Positions 7,382 through 16,110 of a DNA stretch of 64,000 nucleotides are shown here, piece after piece. Below the pieces are notes generated by a model, which was given only the letters and a program-made list of their open reading frames with translations, made no database searches and was not told where the DNA came from. Location: NCBI GenBank assembly GCA_030540435.1, contig JAUNWG010000001.1, positions 61,448 through 125,447 of the forward strand, in the 5' to 3' direction. The first letter of the stretch is position 1. Every line of letters begins with the position of its first letter. The position numbers and the translations under genes were made by a program. The stretch comes from Eubacteriales bacterium. GTDB lineage: Bacteria; Bacillota; Clostridia; Oscillospirales; Butyricicoccaceae.

Positions 7382-8987
7382 GGGTTTCCTTGCTCCTTTT
7401 CTTAGATGCTGCAATAAATGCCTTGAACAGCGGATGTGCGCGGTTCGGGCGGGACTTGAATTCTGGATGGAACTGAACGCCGACATAGAACGGGTGGTCC
7501 GGAAGCTCGACCGTCTCAACAAGCTCGCCGGACGGGGAGGTACCGGAGATCACCATACCGGCATTTTCAATTTCCTCACGGAACTGGTTGTTAAATTCGT
7601 AGCGGTGGCGATGGCGTTCGGATACCTTATCCTGCTGATAAGCCTCTGCCATCTTTGTCCCCGGACGAATCTGACATGGATACGCACCCAGACGCATGGT
7701 GCCGCCCTTTTTGGAGACGCCCTGCTGGCTTTCCATCAGGTCGATAACACGGTGCTCGCTGTCCGGTGCAAATTCGCCGGAGTCGGCATCCGTATAGCCG
7801 AGGACATTGCGCGCATAGGAGATAACGGCGATCTGCATACCGAGGCAGATACCGAAATACGGGATATTGCGGACGCGGCAGAAGTTTGCAGCGCATACCA
7901 TACCCTCGATGCCGCGCTGACCAAAGCCGCCCGGCAGAATCACGCCGTCGCTGCCGGAGAGCAGCTTGTCCACGGTGGAATCGTTGATCTCCTCCGAGTC
8001 GACCCAGTCGATCTCGACCTCTACGCCATTTTCAAAGCCGCCATGCTGCAGCGCTTCTGCAACAGAGAGGTAAGCATCGTGCAAGCGGACGTATTTGCCG
8101 ACGAGTGCGATCGTGATCTTGCCGGAACGGTTGTCAATGCGGTCGAGCATTTCATACCATTCGGACATGTCGCCCTTGCGGCGGGCAAGCGCCAGCTCGC
8201 GGCAGACAATGTCACAGAAATGGCTCTGTTCCAGCATAAGCGGCGCCTGATACAGCACCGGTACGGTGCTGTTTTCGATTACACAGTCCGGCTGCACATT
8301 GCAGAACATGGAGATTTTGCGGCGGATGTCGTCCGTTAACGGCTGATCGACACGGCAGACGATCATATCCGGCTGGATGCCAAGGCCGCGCAGCTCCTTT
8401 ACAGAGTGCTGGGTCGGCTTGGACTTCGGCTCATCTGAGCCGGAGATAAACGGAACGAGTGTCACGTGGATAAACAGGCAGTTGCGGCGTCCCACCTCGA
8501 TGGATACTTGGCGGATCGCCTCCAGGAACGGCTGGGACTCGATGTCGCCGGTGGTGCCGCCGATCTCGGTGATAACGACATCAGCACTGGTCTTTTTGCC
8601 GACAGAATAGATAAACGATTTGATCTCATCGGTGATATGCGGGATGACCTGAACGGTTTCACCCAGATAATCGCCGTTGCGTTCTTTGTTGAGGACATTC
8701 CAGTACACCTTGCCGGTGGTCAGGTTGGAATATTTGTTCAGGTCCTCGTCGATAAAACGCTCGTAATGACCAAGGTCGAGGTCGGTTTCCGCACCGTCAT
8801 CGGTGACATAAACCTCGCCGTGCTGGAACGGGCTCATCGTACCCGGGTCAACATTGATATATGGGTCGAGCTTCTGCGCTGCGACCTTCAGCCCGCGGCT
8901 TTTCAGCAGGCGTCCGAGTGATGCGGCTGTAATGCCCTTGCCAAGACCGGAAACAACGCCGCCGGTAACAAAGATATACTTGGTCAT
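7365..8987 (-). CDS. pyrG: CTP synthase
   Basis: At 540 aa this is the usual length. The amidoligase domain starts [16 protein letters not shown], with the ATP-binding loop and [19 protein letters not shown]. The C-terminal class I glutamine amidotransferase domain has the nucleophile elbow FGICLGMQ and the His/Glu pair in [12 protein letters not shown]. It makes CTP from UTP, ATP and glutamine in the cytoplasm. Its ATG overlaps the dapF stop as ATGA, so it is the middle gene of dapF-pyrG-dapL. Linking CTP synthesis to diaminopimelate synthesis may serve cell-wall growth, but that is inference. Confidence 0.97.
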   Translation of the reverse strand: MTKYIFVTGGVVSGLGKGITAASLGRLLKSRGLKVAAQKLDPYINVDPGTMSPFQHGEVYVTDDGAETDLDLGHYERFIDEDLNKYSNLTTGKVYWNVLNKERNGDYLGETVQVIPHITDEIKSFIYSVGKKTSADVVITEIGGTTGDIESQPFLEAIRQVSIEVGRRNCLFIHVTLVPFISGSDEPKSKPTQHSVKELRGLGIQPDMIVCRVDQPLTDDIRRKISMFCNVQPDCVIENSTVPVLYQAPLMLEQSHFCDIVCRELALARRKGDMSEWYEMLDRIDNRSGKITIALVGKYVRLHDAYLSVAEALQHGGFENGVEVEIDWVDSEEINDSTVDKLLSGSDGVILPGGFGQRGIEGMVCAANFCRVRNIPYFGICLGMQIAVISYARNVLGYTDADSGEFAPDSEHRVIDLMESQQGVSKKGGTMRLGAYPCQIRPGTKMAEAYQQDKVSERHRHRYEFNNQFREEIENAGMVISGTSPSGELVETVELPDHPFYVGVQFHPEFKSRPNRAHPLFKAFIAASKKRSKETHENES

Positions 8988-9826
8988 GCTTCCACACTCC
9001 CTTCAAATACTGTAGTGGCAGAACCACTGAGGAATACTGCTTCATCGGTATAGCGGATGGTCAGATCGCCGCCACGCAGATGGATGAGGATATCTTCACC
9101 CTTCGGGCAATAGCCGTTGAGGACAGCTGCCACAGCAGCTGCACAGGCGCCGGTGCCGCATGCCCAAGTCTCGCCGCTGCCGCGCTCCCAAACGCGCATT
9201 TGCAGTGTGTGTTCGTCAATGACGCGGATAAATTCCGTGTTGATGCGTTCGGGGAATTTTTCGTGGTGTTCAAATGACGGGCCGATCTTTGGCAGGTCAA
9301 GTGTGTTGACATCCTCGTCAACAAAAACGACGCAGTGCGGATTTCCCATGGAAACGCAGGTAACGGCATACTGTACGCCGTCGACCTCCAGCGGGACTGC
9401 AACCGCGGTCTCGCCGTCATAGCAGGCAGGGATATCCGCAGGCTTGAGGATCGCCTTGCCCATGTCGACGGTCACACTGGCGATTGTGCCGTTTTCAGCT
9501 GTCATTTTCAGTACCTTGATGCCGCTGAGCGTTTCCAGCGTCATTTCCGGCTTGTCGATCATGCCATGGTCGTACATGTACTTACCGATGCAGCGTGTCG
9601 CGTTGCCGCACATTTTTCCTTCGCTGCCGTCTGCGTTGAACATGCGCATTTTTGCGTCCGCCTTTTCGGACGGGCAGATCAGGACGATGCCGTCGCCGCC
9701 GATACCGAAATGGCGGTCAGACAGGCGGATGGAAAGCGCTTCGGGATTGGCAACCTCCTGCTCAAAGCAGTTAAAATAAATATAATCGTTGCCACAGCCG
9801 TGCATTTTGGTGAAATTCAGCTTCAT
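8984..9826 (-). CDS. dapF: Diaminopimelate epimerase
   Basis: This cofactor-independent epimerase (280 aa) converts LL- to meso-diaminopimelate. The two catalytic cysteines are visible in MCGNATRC and [15 protein letters not shown], and the N-terminus has [12 protein letters not shown]. The start was chosen at ATG 9824-9826, preceded by AGAGGATGACACGC; upstream in-frame residues do not resemble DapF. It is first in the operon with pyrG and dapL. A consensus promoter lies 79 bp upstream, and the leader holds a short GCGCCG/CGGCGC hairpin of unknown role. Confidence 0.95.
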   Translation of the reverse strand: MKLNFTKMHGCGNDYIYFNCFEQEVANPEALSIRLSDRHFGIGGDGIVLICPSEKADAKMRMFNADGSEGKMCGNATRCIGKYMYDHGMIDKPEMTLETLSGIKVLKMTAENGTIASVTVDMGKAILKPADIPACYDGETAVAVPLEVDGVQYAVTCVSMGNPHCVVFVDEDVNTLDLPKIGPSFEHHEKFPERINTEFIRVIDEHTLQMRVWERGSGETWACGTGACAAAVAAVLNGYCPKGEDILIHLRGGDLTIRYTDEAVFLSGSATTVFEGSVEA

Positions 9827-9904
9827 ATGCGTGTCATCCTCTACAAATCGAAAGAATTTGGCTCTGCTGCGCCGGAGATCGGCGCACAAAATACATTCAG
9901 TCCA

Positions 9905-9933
9905 ATTATACCTTGAATATCCTTCCATTGCAA
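9905..9933 (-). promoter_or_regulatory. Promoter of dapF-pyrG-dapL
   Basis: Minus-strand TTGCAA (9928-9933), a 17-bp spacer and TATAAT (9905-9910). Confidence 0.8.
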
Positions 9934-10043
9934 GGGAGCAATGCGACAAGATTACGGTGTTTTTTTCCAGTTGATTTCAGCGGAGGACACAGTACCGTGC
10001 ATTGGCGGGTGGAATGGGCGCAGGATGAACGGAACAACACGCG

Positions 10044-10082
10044 AAAAATGCTGCTCTGATGGAAATGGGCAGCATTTTTTTT
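10044..10082. terminator. Terminator at the end of the glutamate synthase-glnA-ANTAR operon
   Basis: AAAAATGCTGC (10044-10054) pairs with GCAGCATTTTT (10069-10079). Read on the minus strand it lies 16 bp after the ANTAR stop and ends in a T-run. Confidence 0.85.
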
Positions 10083-10097
10083 CCTATTTTGACTGCG

Positions 10098-10670
10098 TTA
10101 AGTAAATGAGCGGATGATATCCTCTGCGGTATCGCGCTTTGTTTCGCGGTGATCCATCGCACGCTTTTCAATATACGTGTGTGCCTCCTGCTCGCTCATG
10201 TGCGCTTCGGCGATTAAAAGGCATTTTGCGCGGTTGATGATGCGCATATCCTCAAGACGCTGATGCAGCTTGCGGTTTTCCTTTTGCAGCGTATAGATGC
10301 GCATACGCGACGCGTTGACCAGATGAAGGGTCTGGTAGAATACCGGGCGGGAAATCGGCTTGGTGATGACAAATACGCCTTCCTGCTCCACGCGCTCGGA
10401 GACCGATTCTGCCAGCTCAGCTTTCACAAGCATCAAAACGCCTGCCATCGTGGATTCACATACATAGGATGCAAAGTCATGCCCGAATTCGTCTGTAAGA
10501 GGTGCGTTGATGAGTATGAGGTCAACGTTGTTTTCGATCAGCTTGCGGCGTGCTTCGTTGCAGGAGGCGGCAACCAGAATAAGATCCGGCCGCCAGCCGC
10601 CTGCGTTAATCAGGTCGAGCAGCATATCCGCACTTTTTTTCGATGCTGTGACCAGTAGAATTTTTTCCAA
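10098..10670 (-). CDS. ANTAR-domain RNA-binding regulator with degenerate receiver
   Basis: This 190-aa protein has an N-terminal receiver-like fold (~1-120) and a C-terminal ANTAR domain (~130-188). ANTAR features are LEDMRIINRAKCLLIAEAHM, MSEQEAHTYIEKRAM and DTAEDIIRSF. ANTAR proteins bind paired RNA hairpins and prevent transcription termination. The receiver looks inactive as a phospho-switch: where DLVLLD is expected it has DLILIN, putting Asn55 at the phospho-acceptor position. The N-terminal acidic pair is also missing (VTASKKSAD), although the conserved Lys (VITKPIS) remains. It is the last gene of the operon, 69 bp after glnA. Three leaders in this window carry matching hairpins, so its likely job is nitrogen control by antitermination. 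Confidence 0.88.
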   Translation of the reverse strand: MEKILLVTASKKSADMLLDLINAGGWRPDLILVAASCNEARRKLIENNVDLILINAPLTDEFGHDFASYVCESTMAGVLMLVKAELAESVSERVEQEGVFVITKPISRPVFYQTLHLVNASRMRIYTLQKENRKLHQRLEDMRIINRAKCLLIAEAHMSEQEAHTYIEKRAMDHRETKRDTAEDIIRSFT

Positions 10671-10739
10671 ATGGACACCTCCCTGGGGTTATTGGTGTGT
10701 GTGCTTCAGGCTGATGGACACAGCCTGTGGGGGTGTACA

Positions 10740-12062
10740 TCAGTAGGAATAAAAATACAAGGAATCAATGACTGCAGATTTGTCAGAAGCATCAGAGTAG
10801 CGGTTCCATTCCCGTGTCTTGCTGGATAGATACGCAGTGACAATCTTTTCCGGAAGCGAACGGCTGACAAATTCACTGTTTTGCGCTGCCTTGATGGCTT
10901 CGTTTAGATTGCTCGGCAGACAGTCGTATTCACGGACCATGGCTGCCGGTACGTCATATAGATTGAGGTTGCACGGGTCGCACAGCTTCAGCTCACGCTG
11001 GATGCCCTCCATACCCGCGCGGATGAGCAGGGAAAAGGCGAGGTACGGATTGATACAGGGGTCAGGGGAGCGGAGTTCCATGCGCATACCGGTGCCGGAT
11101 GCTGCCGGGATACGGATGAGCTGGGAACGGTTCTGGTGGCTCCATGTGATATAACGCGGTGCTTCATAGCCGCCCAGCCGGTCATAGGAATTGACCAGTG
11201 GATTGAGGAATGCAGAAATCTCATAGCAGCGCGTCAGGATGCCCATGATGAAGCTCTCAGCTACCTGCGAATGCGCCTCCTTCGGATCGCGGAACAGGTT
11301 TTCCCCGCGTTGAAACAGCGACAGGTTGATGTGCAGGCCGTTGCCTGCATGGTCGCGATATAGCTTGGGAAGGAAGGAGGCATACAGCCCGTTGGCAGCA
11401 GCCAGCGTCTTGACAACGCTGTGGAAGGTGATAAAGTTGTCGGCAGCAGCAACTGCGGAATCATACGCAAAATCGATCTCATTTTGTCCGGGGCCCTGCT
11501 CATGGTGGGAGGCCTCCGGGCGGAGGTTCATTTCCTCCAGCGTCAGGCAGATCTGACGGCGGACATTTTCGCCCTTGTCGAGCGGCGCAATGTCCATATA
11601 GGAAGCGTTATCGTGTGGAATCTTGGTTGGAAGTCCTTCTTCATCCTGCTTGAGCAGATAAAATTCGCACTCCGTGCCGATCTTTACCGAATAGCCCATA
11701 TCCCGCATGTCCTCCTGCGCCTTGCGCAGTACCTGCCTGCCGTCGCCCTCAAACGGGGTGCCGTCGGGATACTTGATGTCGCAGAAAAAGCGGACAACGC
11801 GGCCGTGCGACGGGCGCCACGGCAGGACGGAAAGTGTGCTTGGGTCGGGGAACAGAAGGAGGTCGGACTGTTCGATATTCATGAAGCCGCGTACCGCGGA
11901 GGCGTCGAAGGAAATACCCTCTTCAAAGGCGCGGGACAGCTCACGCGGCATGATGGAAATGTTTTTCTGCGTGCCGAAAATATCGCAGAATGCCAAACGT
12001 ATAAATTTTACGTCGTTTTCAGAGACATACTGCATAACCTCTCTGAACGTATAATTGCTCAT
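10740..12062 (-). CDS. glnA: Glutamine synthetase type I
   Basis: This GSI-alpha-type enzyme (440 aa) makes glutamine from glutamate, ammonia and ATP. It has the beta-grasp N-terminus (VKFIRLAFCDIFGTQKNISI), the active-site latch region, the metal-binding EFYLLKQDEEG and HEQGPGQNEIDF, NGLHINLSLF, and the ATP-binding RSQLIRIPAA. No adenylylation-type insertion is evident, as expected for GSI-alpha. GAGGAGGAAATTT precedes the ATG. It follows the split glutamate synthase genes, so one transcript would give a complete GS-GOGAT pathway. A second, unrelated synthetase (GSIII) lies divergently at 17745. Confidence 0.95.
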   Translation of the reverse strand: MSNYTFREVMQYVSENDVKFIRLAFCDIFGTQKNISIMPRELSRAFEEGISFDASAVRGFMNIEQSDLLLFPDPSTLSVLPWRPSHGRVVRFFCDIKYPDGTPFEGDGRQVLRKAQEDMRDMGYSVKIGTECEFYLLKQDEEGLPTKIPHDNASYMDIAPLDKGENVRRQICLTLEEMNLRPEASHHEQGPGQNEIDFAYDSAVAAADNFITFHSVVKTLAAANGLYASFLPKLYRDHAGNGLHINLSLFQRGENLFRDPKEAHSQVAESFIMGILTRCYEISAFLNPLVNSYDRLGGYEAPRYITWSHQNRSQLIRIPAASGTGMRMELRSPDPCINPYLAFSLLIRAGMEGIQRELKLCDPCNLNLYDVPAAMVREYDCLPSNLNEAIKAAQNSEFVSRSLPEKIVTAYLSSKTREWNRYSDASDKSAVIDSLYFYSY

Positions 12063-12092
12063 AAATTTCCTCCTCGTATTATAACTACAAGA

Positions 12093-12129
12093 CGGACAGC
12101 AGGGAATCCAAATGGAGCTCTGCTGTCCG
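12093..12129. other. Hairpin in the GXGXG-glnA intercistronic gap
   Basis: CGGACAGCAG (12093-12102) pairs with CTGCTGTCCG (12120-12129) between the GXGXG subunit stop and glnA. On the minus strand only a weak T-stretch (TCTTGTAGTT) follows. It could be an attenuator or an mRNA processing site. I found no ANTAR-type hexaloop here. Confidence 0.5.
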
Positions 12130-12165
12130 CCATATAGTACGATGCTTGAAATACTTCGCTGTACA

Positions 12166-12888
12166 TTAGTTGAAGGTGTATAGCTGCTTGTATGGGCTGT
12201 TGGAGTTCGGTGTCAGGACATAGAACTTCTCCTGAAGCAGCTCCTTCGCATTGCCGCCGAAGTTTTCGCAGTATTCTTCAACATATGCGAGGATAGAAGC
12301 CTTATCTTCGTCGGTTGCGACCTCTGCCTTGATCTGCACCGGGATATCCGGCGCTTCATCACAGCGCAGGAAGATGCGTCCGCCGTGCATACCGGTGCCG
12401 CAGAAGAAGCCGGTCGGCTGCTTGCCGCCGCAGCCCTTGCCGAGGACGATGATCACGCCACCTGCCTGATATTCACCGAGGAAGGAGCCTGCCTTGCCGC
12501 CGATGACCAGAACCGGAACATGCTGCTTATACTGCTTCATGTGGATGCCTGCGCGGTAGCCGGCGTCGCCCTTGACCAGGATCTTGCCGCCGCGCATACC
12601 ATAGCCGGTCGTATCACCGCAGTTGCCGTCAATAATGATCGAGCCGCTGTTCATGGTGTCGCCGGTCGCGTCCTGTGCATTGCCGTTAACGAGAATGCTG
12701 GAGCCGTCGAGGTAAGCGCCCAGCGCATTGCCCGGCGTACCGGTGATGATGATGTTCTTGCCGCGGGAGGCTGCGCCCACATAGCGCTGACCGATCAGAT
12801 TATCCAAAAAAATCTCAGAATCTTCGCAGTCGCGGACCCAGTTGTTCAGATCCTGGAAATGCATGAGATCTACATTGAGTTTCTTCAT
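12166..12888 (-). CDS. Glutamate synthase GXGXG-domain subunit (GltB3-like)
   Basis: At 240 aa this is a stand-alone version of the C-terminal beta-helix of glutamate synthase. The repeating Gly pattern is clear: GTPGNALGAYLDG, GNAQDATGDTMNSG, GNCGDTTGYGMRGG and GDAGYRAGIHM. In full-length GltB this helix is structural, spacing the amidotransferase from the synthase. In archaeal-type split enzymes it is a separate protein. Here it lies between the FAD oxidoreductase and glnA in the same minus-strand operon. Distant similarity to formylmethanofuran dehydrogenase subunit C is expected for this fold, but the operon argues for glutamate synthase. Confidence 0.88.
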   Translation of the reverse strand: MKKLNVDLMHFQDLNNWVRDCEDSEIFLDNLIGQRYVGAASRGKNIIITGTPGNALGAYLDGSSILVNGNAQDATGDTMNSGSIIIDGNCGDTTGYGMRGGKILVKGDAGYRAGIHMKQYKQHVPVLVIGGKAGSFLGEYQAGGVIIVLGKGCGGKQPTGFFCGTGMHGGRIFLRCDEAPDIPVQIKAEVATDEDKASILAYVEEYCENFGGNAKELLQEKFYVLTPNSNSPYKQLYTFN

Positions 12889-12907
12889 AGTTGATTCGTC
12901 CTTTCCC

Positions 12908-14155
12908 TTAGTGCGGCTGTGCGAGCTTCTTCGCGCGCTCAGCCTTGGCGAATGCCATCAACTGCGGATGCTGACGAATCAGGTCAAAGTCGATGGTATC
13001 CAGCGGAACCTGATCACGGATCAGGGAGGTGTAGATGCCGCCGCGGTCAACATCACCGATCAGGATAAAGCCGACCAGCTTGTTGTCACGTACAACCAGC
13101 TTTTTGTAAACACCCTCCGCCTTGGTAATGTATTCTTCGCCGTCATAGCTGCCGGCGGTAATCATATGCAGTCCGAGGAAGCCGGATGCGTTCATCGGGA
13201 ACGCGGTGTCAAAGGTCTTGTCGCCGCCAGCCATGTTGATGCCTGCGGCCTCGCCCTGCAGATATGCATTCGGCAGGATTGCGAGGATACGGTCGGTATC
13301 TGCTGCAATATCGTGCGATACGGTGCAGTCGCCGGCAGCATATACGCCGTCGACCGTCGTTGCGCTGTGGGTATCCACAAGGATACCGCGGTTGACCTCG
13401 CAGCCGATCTCTTCTGCGAGTTGGGTATTTGGGCGGACGCCGACAGCGACAACCAGAACGTCAAAGTCCAGCTCCAGGCCGCTCTTGCAAACGGCATGGT
13501 TCGGCGTGGAGAATTTTGCGACAGAATCGGACAGATAGAACTTCATGCCGAGGTCTTCCAGATACTTCTGCAGGAAGGAAGAGCCATATTCATCCAGTAC
13601 ATTCGGCAAGATACGCGGCGCCATATCGATGATAGTCAGCGACTTGGACAGATGCAGAATGCCTTCTGCGCATTTCAGACCGATCAGACCGGCGCCGATA
13701 ATCAGGACATTCTTGTCCTTCTGGTCGCCCAGCAGGGAAGCCAAGCGGTGCGCATCGTCCATCGTCATAAACGAGGTCTGTGCGGTAACGGTGTCCAGAC
13801 CGTCCATCGGCGGGACGAACGGGCGGGAGCCGGTGCAGATGGCCAGTTTATCGTAGGAAACCGTCTCGCCGTTTTCCAGAACAACACGTTTTGCCTCGTG
13901 ATTGATCTTCGTAACCGTACGTCCGAGCATGGTTGTTACGTTGTTGGTTTCATAGAAATCAGCCGGACGGTAATTCATCTTCTCCTCAGTGGTCTTGCCG
14001 AGCAGGAGATAGGAGATGAGCGGACGACCATAGGTGAAATGCGGTTCGCTGGAGATCAGGACGATCTCGCCCTCCTGATCGACCGAGCGGATGCCTTCTA
14101 CCGTACCGATTGCGGCAGTTGCATTGCCGATAATAACATATTTCACTTTGCTCAC
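12908..14155 (-). CDS. FAD-dependent NAD(P)H oxidoreductase of the glutamate synthase operon
   Basis: This pyridine nucleotide-disulfide-type oxidoreductase (415 aa) has two Rossmann folds. The FAD-binding N-terminus is VIIGNATAAIGTVEGI, where Asn-Ala replaces the usual Gly pattern. The NAD-binding fold is VLIIGAGLIGLKCAEG, and VYAAGDCTVS is the second FAD motif. No redox CxxxxC disulfide is visible, so it resembles rubredoxin or ferredoxin reductases. The likely role is passing electrons from NAD(P)H to the adjacent ferredoxin and then to the FMN subunit. The gene overlaps the ferredoxin gene by 4 bp. Confidence 0.85.
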   Translation of the reverse strand: MSKVKYVIIGNATAAIGTVEGIRSVDQEGEIVLISSEPHFTYGRPLISYLLLGKTTEEKMNYRPADFYETNNVTTMLGRTVTKINHEAKRVVLENGETVSYDKLAICTGSRPFVPPMDGLDTVTAQTSFMTMDDAHRLASLLGDQKDKNVLIIGAGLIGLKCAEGILHLSKSLTIIDMAPRILPNVLDEYGSSFLQKYLEDLGMKFYLSDSVAKFSTPNHAVCKSGLELDFDVLVVAVGVRPNTQLAEEIGCEVNRGILVDTHSATTVDGVYAAGDCTVSHDIAADTDRILAILPNAYLQGEAAGINMAGGDKTFDTAFPMNASGFLGLHMITAGSYDGEEYITKAEGVYKKLVVRDNKLVGFILIGDVDRGGIYTSLIRDQVPLDTIDFDLIRQHPQLMAFAKAERAKKLAQPH

Positions 14156-14580
14156 CTCTCCTCAAATACGATCGCGTTATTCGGACAGCCAGCAACACAC
14201 TGCGGGGTGCCGTCTGCATTTTTGGTACACAGCTCACATTTCTGCACTGCGCCGGATTCCGAGGTGCTGATACAGCCATACGGGCAGGACAGCACGCAGG
14301 TAAAGCAGCCGACACATTTTTCGGAGTCGATGGAAATGACACCGTTTTCAATGGAGAGCGCGCCGGAGATACAGCCCTTGACACACAGCGGGTTATCACA
14401 GTGGCGGCAGGAGACAGCGAAATTGATGCTTTCGCCCTCTTCTACACGGATGCGCGGGAAGATCTCCCTGCCCTTGAGGGCTTTGGTCATGTCGTCGATG
14501 CCGGAGTTGGCAAAGGCACAGTTATATTCGCAAAGATGGCATCCGAGACACCATTTTTCATTTACATATACTCGTTTCAT
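14152..14580 (-). CDS. 4Fe-4S dicluster ferredoxin (HycB-like, about four clusters)
   Basis: This electron-transfer protein (142 aa) has sixteen cysteines in four groups: CLGCHLCEYNC, CRHCDNPLCVKGC, CVGCFTCVLSC, and CELC with CVAGC. The pattern matches HycB/DmsB-type proteins that carry up to four [4Fe-4S] clusters. It sits between the FMN synthase subunit and the FAD oxidoreductase, overlapping the latter, so it probably wires reductant to the glutamate synthase. The pathway assignment comes from context; the protein family alone is generic. Confidence 0.88.
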   Translation of the reverse strand: MKRVYVNEKWCLGCHLCEYNCAFANSGIDDMTKALKGREIFPRIRVEEGESINFAVSCRHCDNPLCVKGCISGALSIENGVISIDSEKCVGCFTCVLSCPYGCISTSESGAVQKCELCTKNADGTPQCVAGCPNNAIVFEER

Positions 14581-14598
14581 GCTAAAAGTCTGCCTCCC

Positions 14599-16104
14599 TT
14601 ATTCGCCGGCGTGCTTGATGCCGAGGATTTCCAGTTCCTTCTCGTTCAGGCCAATGCCGCGGAGCATCAGTCGGTTGCCGCGCAGGGCTTCAATGGAGTT
14701 GATACCCATGCCGCCCATCATTTCGCGGATCTCATGACTCCATGCGGTGAGCAGGTTGATCAGGCGCTGGCTACCGATGTCCGGATTCAGGCGCTTGACC
14801 AGCTCCGGACGCTGGGTTGCAATGCCCCAGTTGCACTTGCCGCGCTGGCAGGTACGGCACAGGTGACATCCGAGGGAGAGCAGGGCTGCGGTTGCGATAT
14901 AGACAGCATCTGCACCCAGGGCGATCGCCTTGATGATGTCCGAGGAGTTGCGGATAGAGCCGCCGACGACAATAGAAACATTATCGCGGATGCCCTCTTC
15001 GCGCAGACGCTGGTCAACAGCAGCCAGTGCAAGCTCGATCGGGATACCGACGTTATCACGGATACGGGTCGGCGCTGCACCGGTGCCGCCGCGGTAGCCG
15101 TCGATGGCGATGATGTCAGCGCCGGAGCGTGCAATACCGGATGCGATGGCAGCGACATTATGAACAGCGGAAATCTTGACGATGACCGGCTTTTTGTAGG
15201 CAGTTGCTTCCTTTAAAGAATACACCAACTGGCGCAGATCTTCAATAGAATAAATATCATGATGCGGCGCCGGGGAGATAGCGTCCGTGCCCTCTGGGAT
15301 CATACGGGTACGGGAGATATCTTCTGCGACCTTGGCGCCCGGCAGATGACCGCCGATGCCCGGCTTTGCGCCCTGACCGATCTTGATCTCAATGGCAGCG
15401 CCTGCATCCAGATAGTCTTTTTCCACGCCGAAACGGCCGGAAGCTACCTGCACGATGGTGTTGTCGCCCCACTTGTAGAAGTCCTCATGCAGACCGCCCT
15501 CACCGGTGTTATAGAAGGTGCCCATTTCCTTGGAGGCACGTGCCAGCGATTCATGGGCGTTGTAGCTGATGGAGCCGTAGGACATTGCGGAGAACATAAC
15601 CGGGATATCCAGCTCCAGACGCGGCGTCAGGTTCGGGATGATCTTGCCGTTTTCATCGCGTTCAATGGTGGTCGGCTTTTTGCCGAGGAAGGTGCGGATC
15701 TCCATCGGCTCACGCAGCGGGTCGATGGACGGGTTGGTGACCTGGGATGCATTGATCAGCATCTTGTCCCAATAGATCGGGTAATCCTTCGGGTTACCCA
15801 TGGAGGACAGCAGGGTGCCGCCGGAATTTGCCTGACGGTAGACCTCCTGAATAACTTCGCCGGTCCAGTTTGCATTTTCGCGGAACTGGTGGTTGGTCTT
15901 GGTGATCTTCAGCGCACGGGTCGGACACAGCGATACACAGCGGTGGCAGCAGACACATTTGCTCTCATCTGCGACCATCTTCTGCAAATCTTTATCATAA
16001 TGATGTACTTCCTCTGCGCACTGGCGCTCGCATACGCGACATGCAATGCAGCGGTCCGTGTTGCGCAGCACTTCAAATTGGGGATATAAATACTCAATTG
16101 CCAT
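14599..16104 (-). CDS. Glutamate synthase FMN domain protein with N-terminal ferredoxin domain (GltB2-like)
   Basis: This 501-aa protein joins a 2x[4Fe-4S] domain (residues ~18-67: CIACRVCERQC, CVCCHRCVSLC) to the FMN-binding glutamate synthase barrel. Barrel signatures are MFSAMSYGSISYNAHESLA, KIGQGAKPGIGGHLPG, PAPHHDIYSIEDL and IDGYRGGTGAAPTR. The extra cluster ligands lie in CHLCRTCQRGKCNWG. It reduces 2-oxoglutarate plus ammonia-derived imine to glutamate. The lack of a fused amidotransferase domain is typical of archaeal-type enzymes; that domain is the next gene upstream, 6 bp away. Confidence 0.92.
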   Translation of the reverse strand: MAIEYLYPQFEVLRNTDRCIACRVCERQCAEEVHHYDKDLQKMVADESKCVCCHRCVSLCPTRALKITKTNHQFRENANWTGEVIQEVYRQANSGGTLLSSMGNPKDYPIYWDKMLINASQVTNPSIDPLREPMEIRTFLGKKPTTIERDENGKIIPNLTPRLELDIPVMFSAMSYGSISYNAHESLARASKEMGTFYNTGEGGLHEDFYKWGDNTIVQVASGRFGVEKDYLDAGAAIEIKIGQGAKPGIGGHLPGAKVAEDISRTRMIPEGTDAISPAPHHDIYSIEDLRQLVYSLKEATAYKKPVIVKISAVHNVAAIASGIARSGADIIAIDGYRGGTGAAPTRIRDNVGIPIELALAAVDQRLREEGIRDNVSIVVGGSIRNSSDIIKAIALGADAVYIATAALLSLGCHLCRTCQRGKCNWGIATQRPELVKRLNPDIGSQRLINLLTAWSHEIREMMGGMGINSIEALRGNRLMLRGIGLNEKELEILGIKHAGE

Positions 16105-16110
16105 GATGGA

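Noticed and set aside
12063..12165. A possible fourth ANTAR target in front of glnA
   Set aside because: The gap has a 10-bp hairpin, but no hexaloop with A1/G4 and only a weak T-tract, so I list it only as a hairpin.
12842..14737. 631-residue open frame antisense to the FAD oxidoreductase and ferredoxin genes
   Set aside because: It covers conserved genes on the other strand and has no recognisable domain; third-position GC bias explains the long frame.
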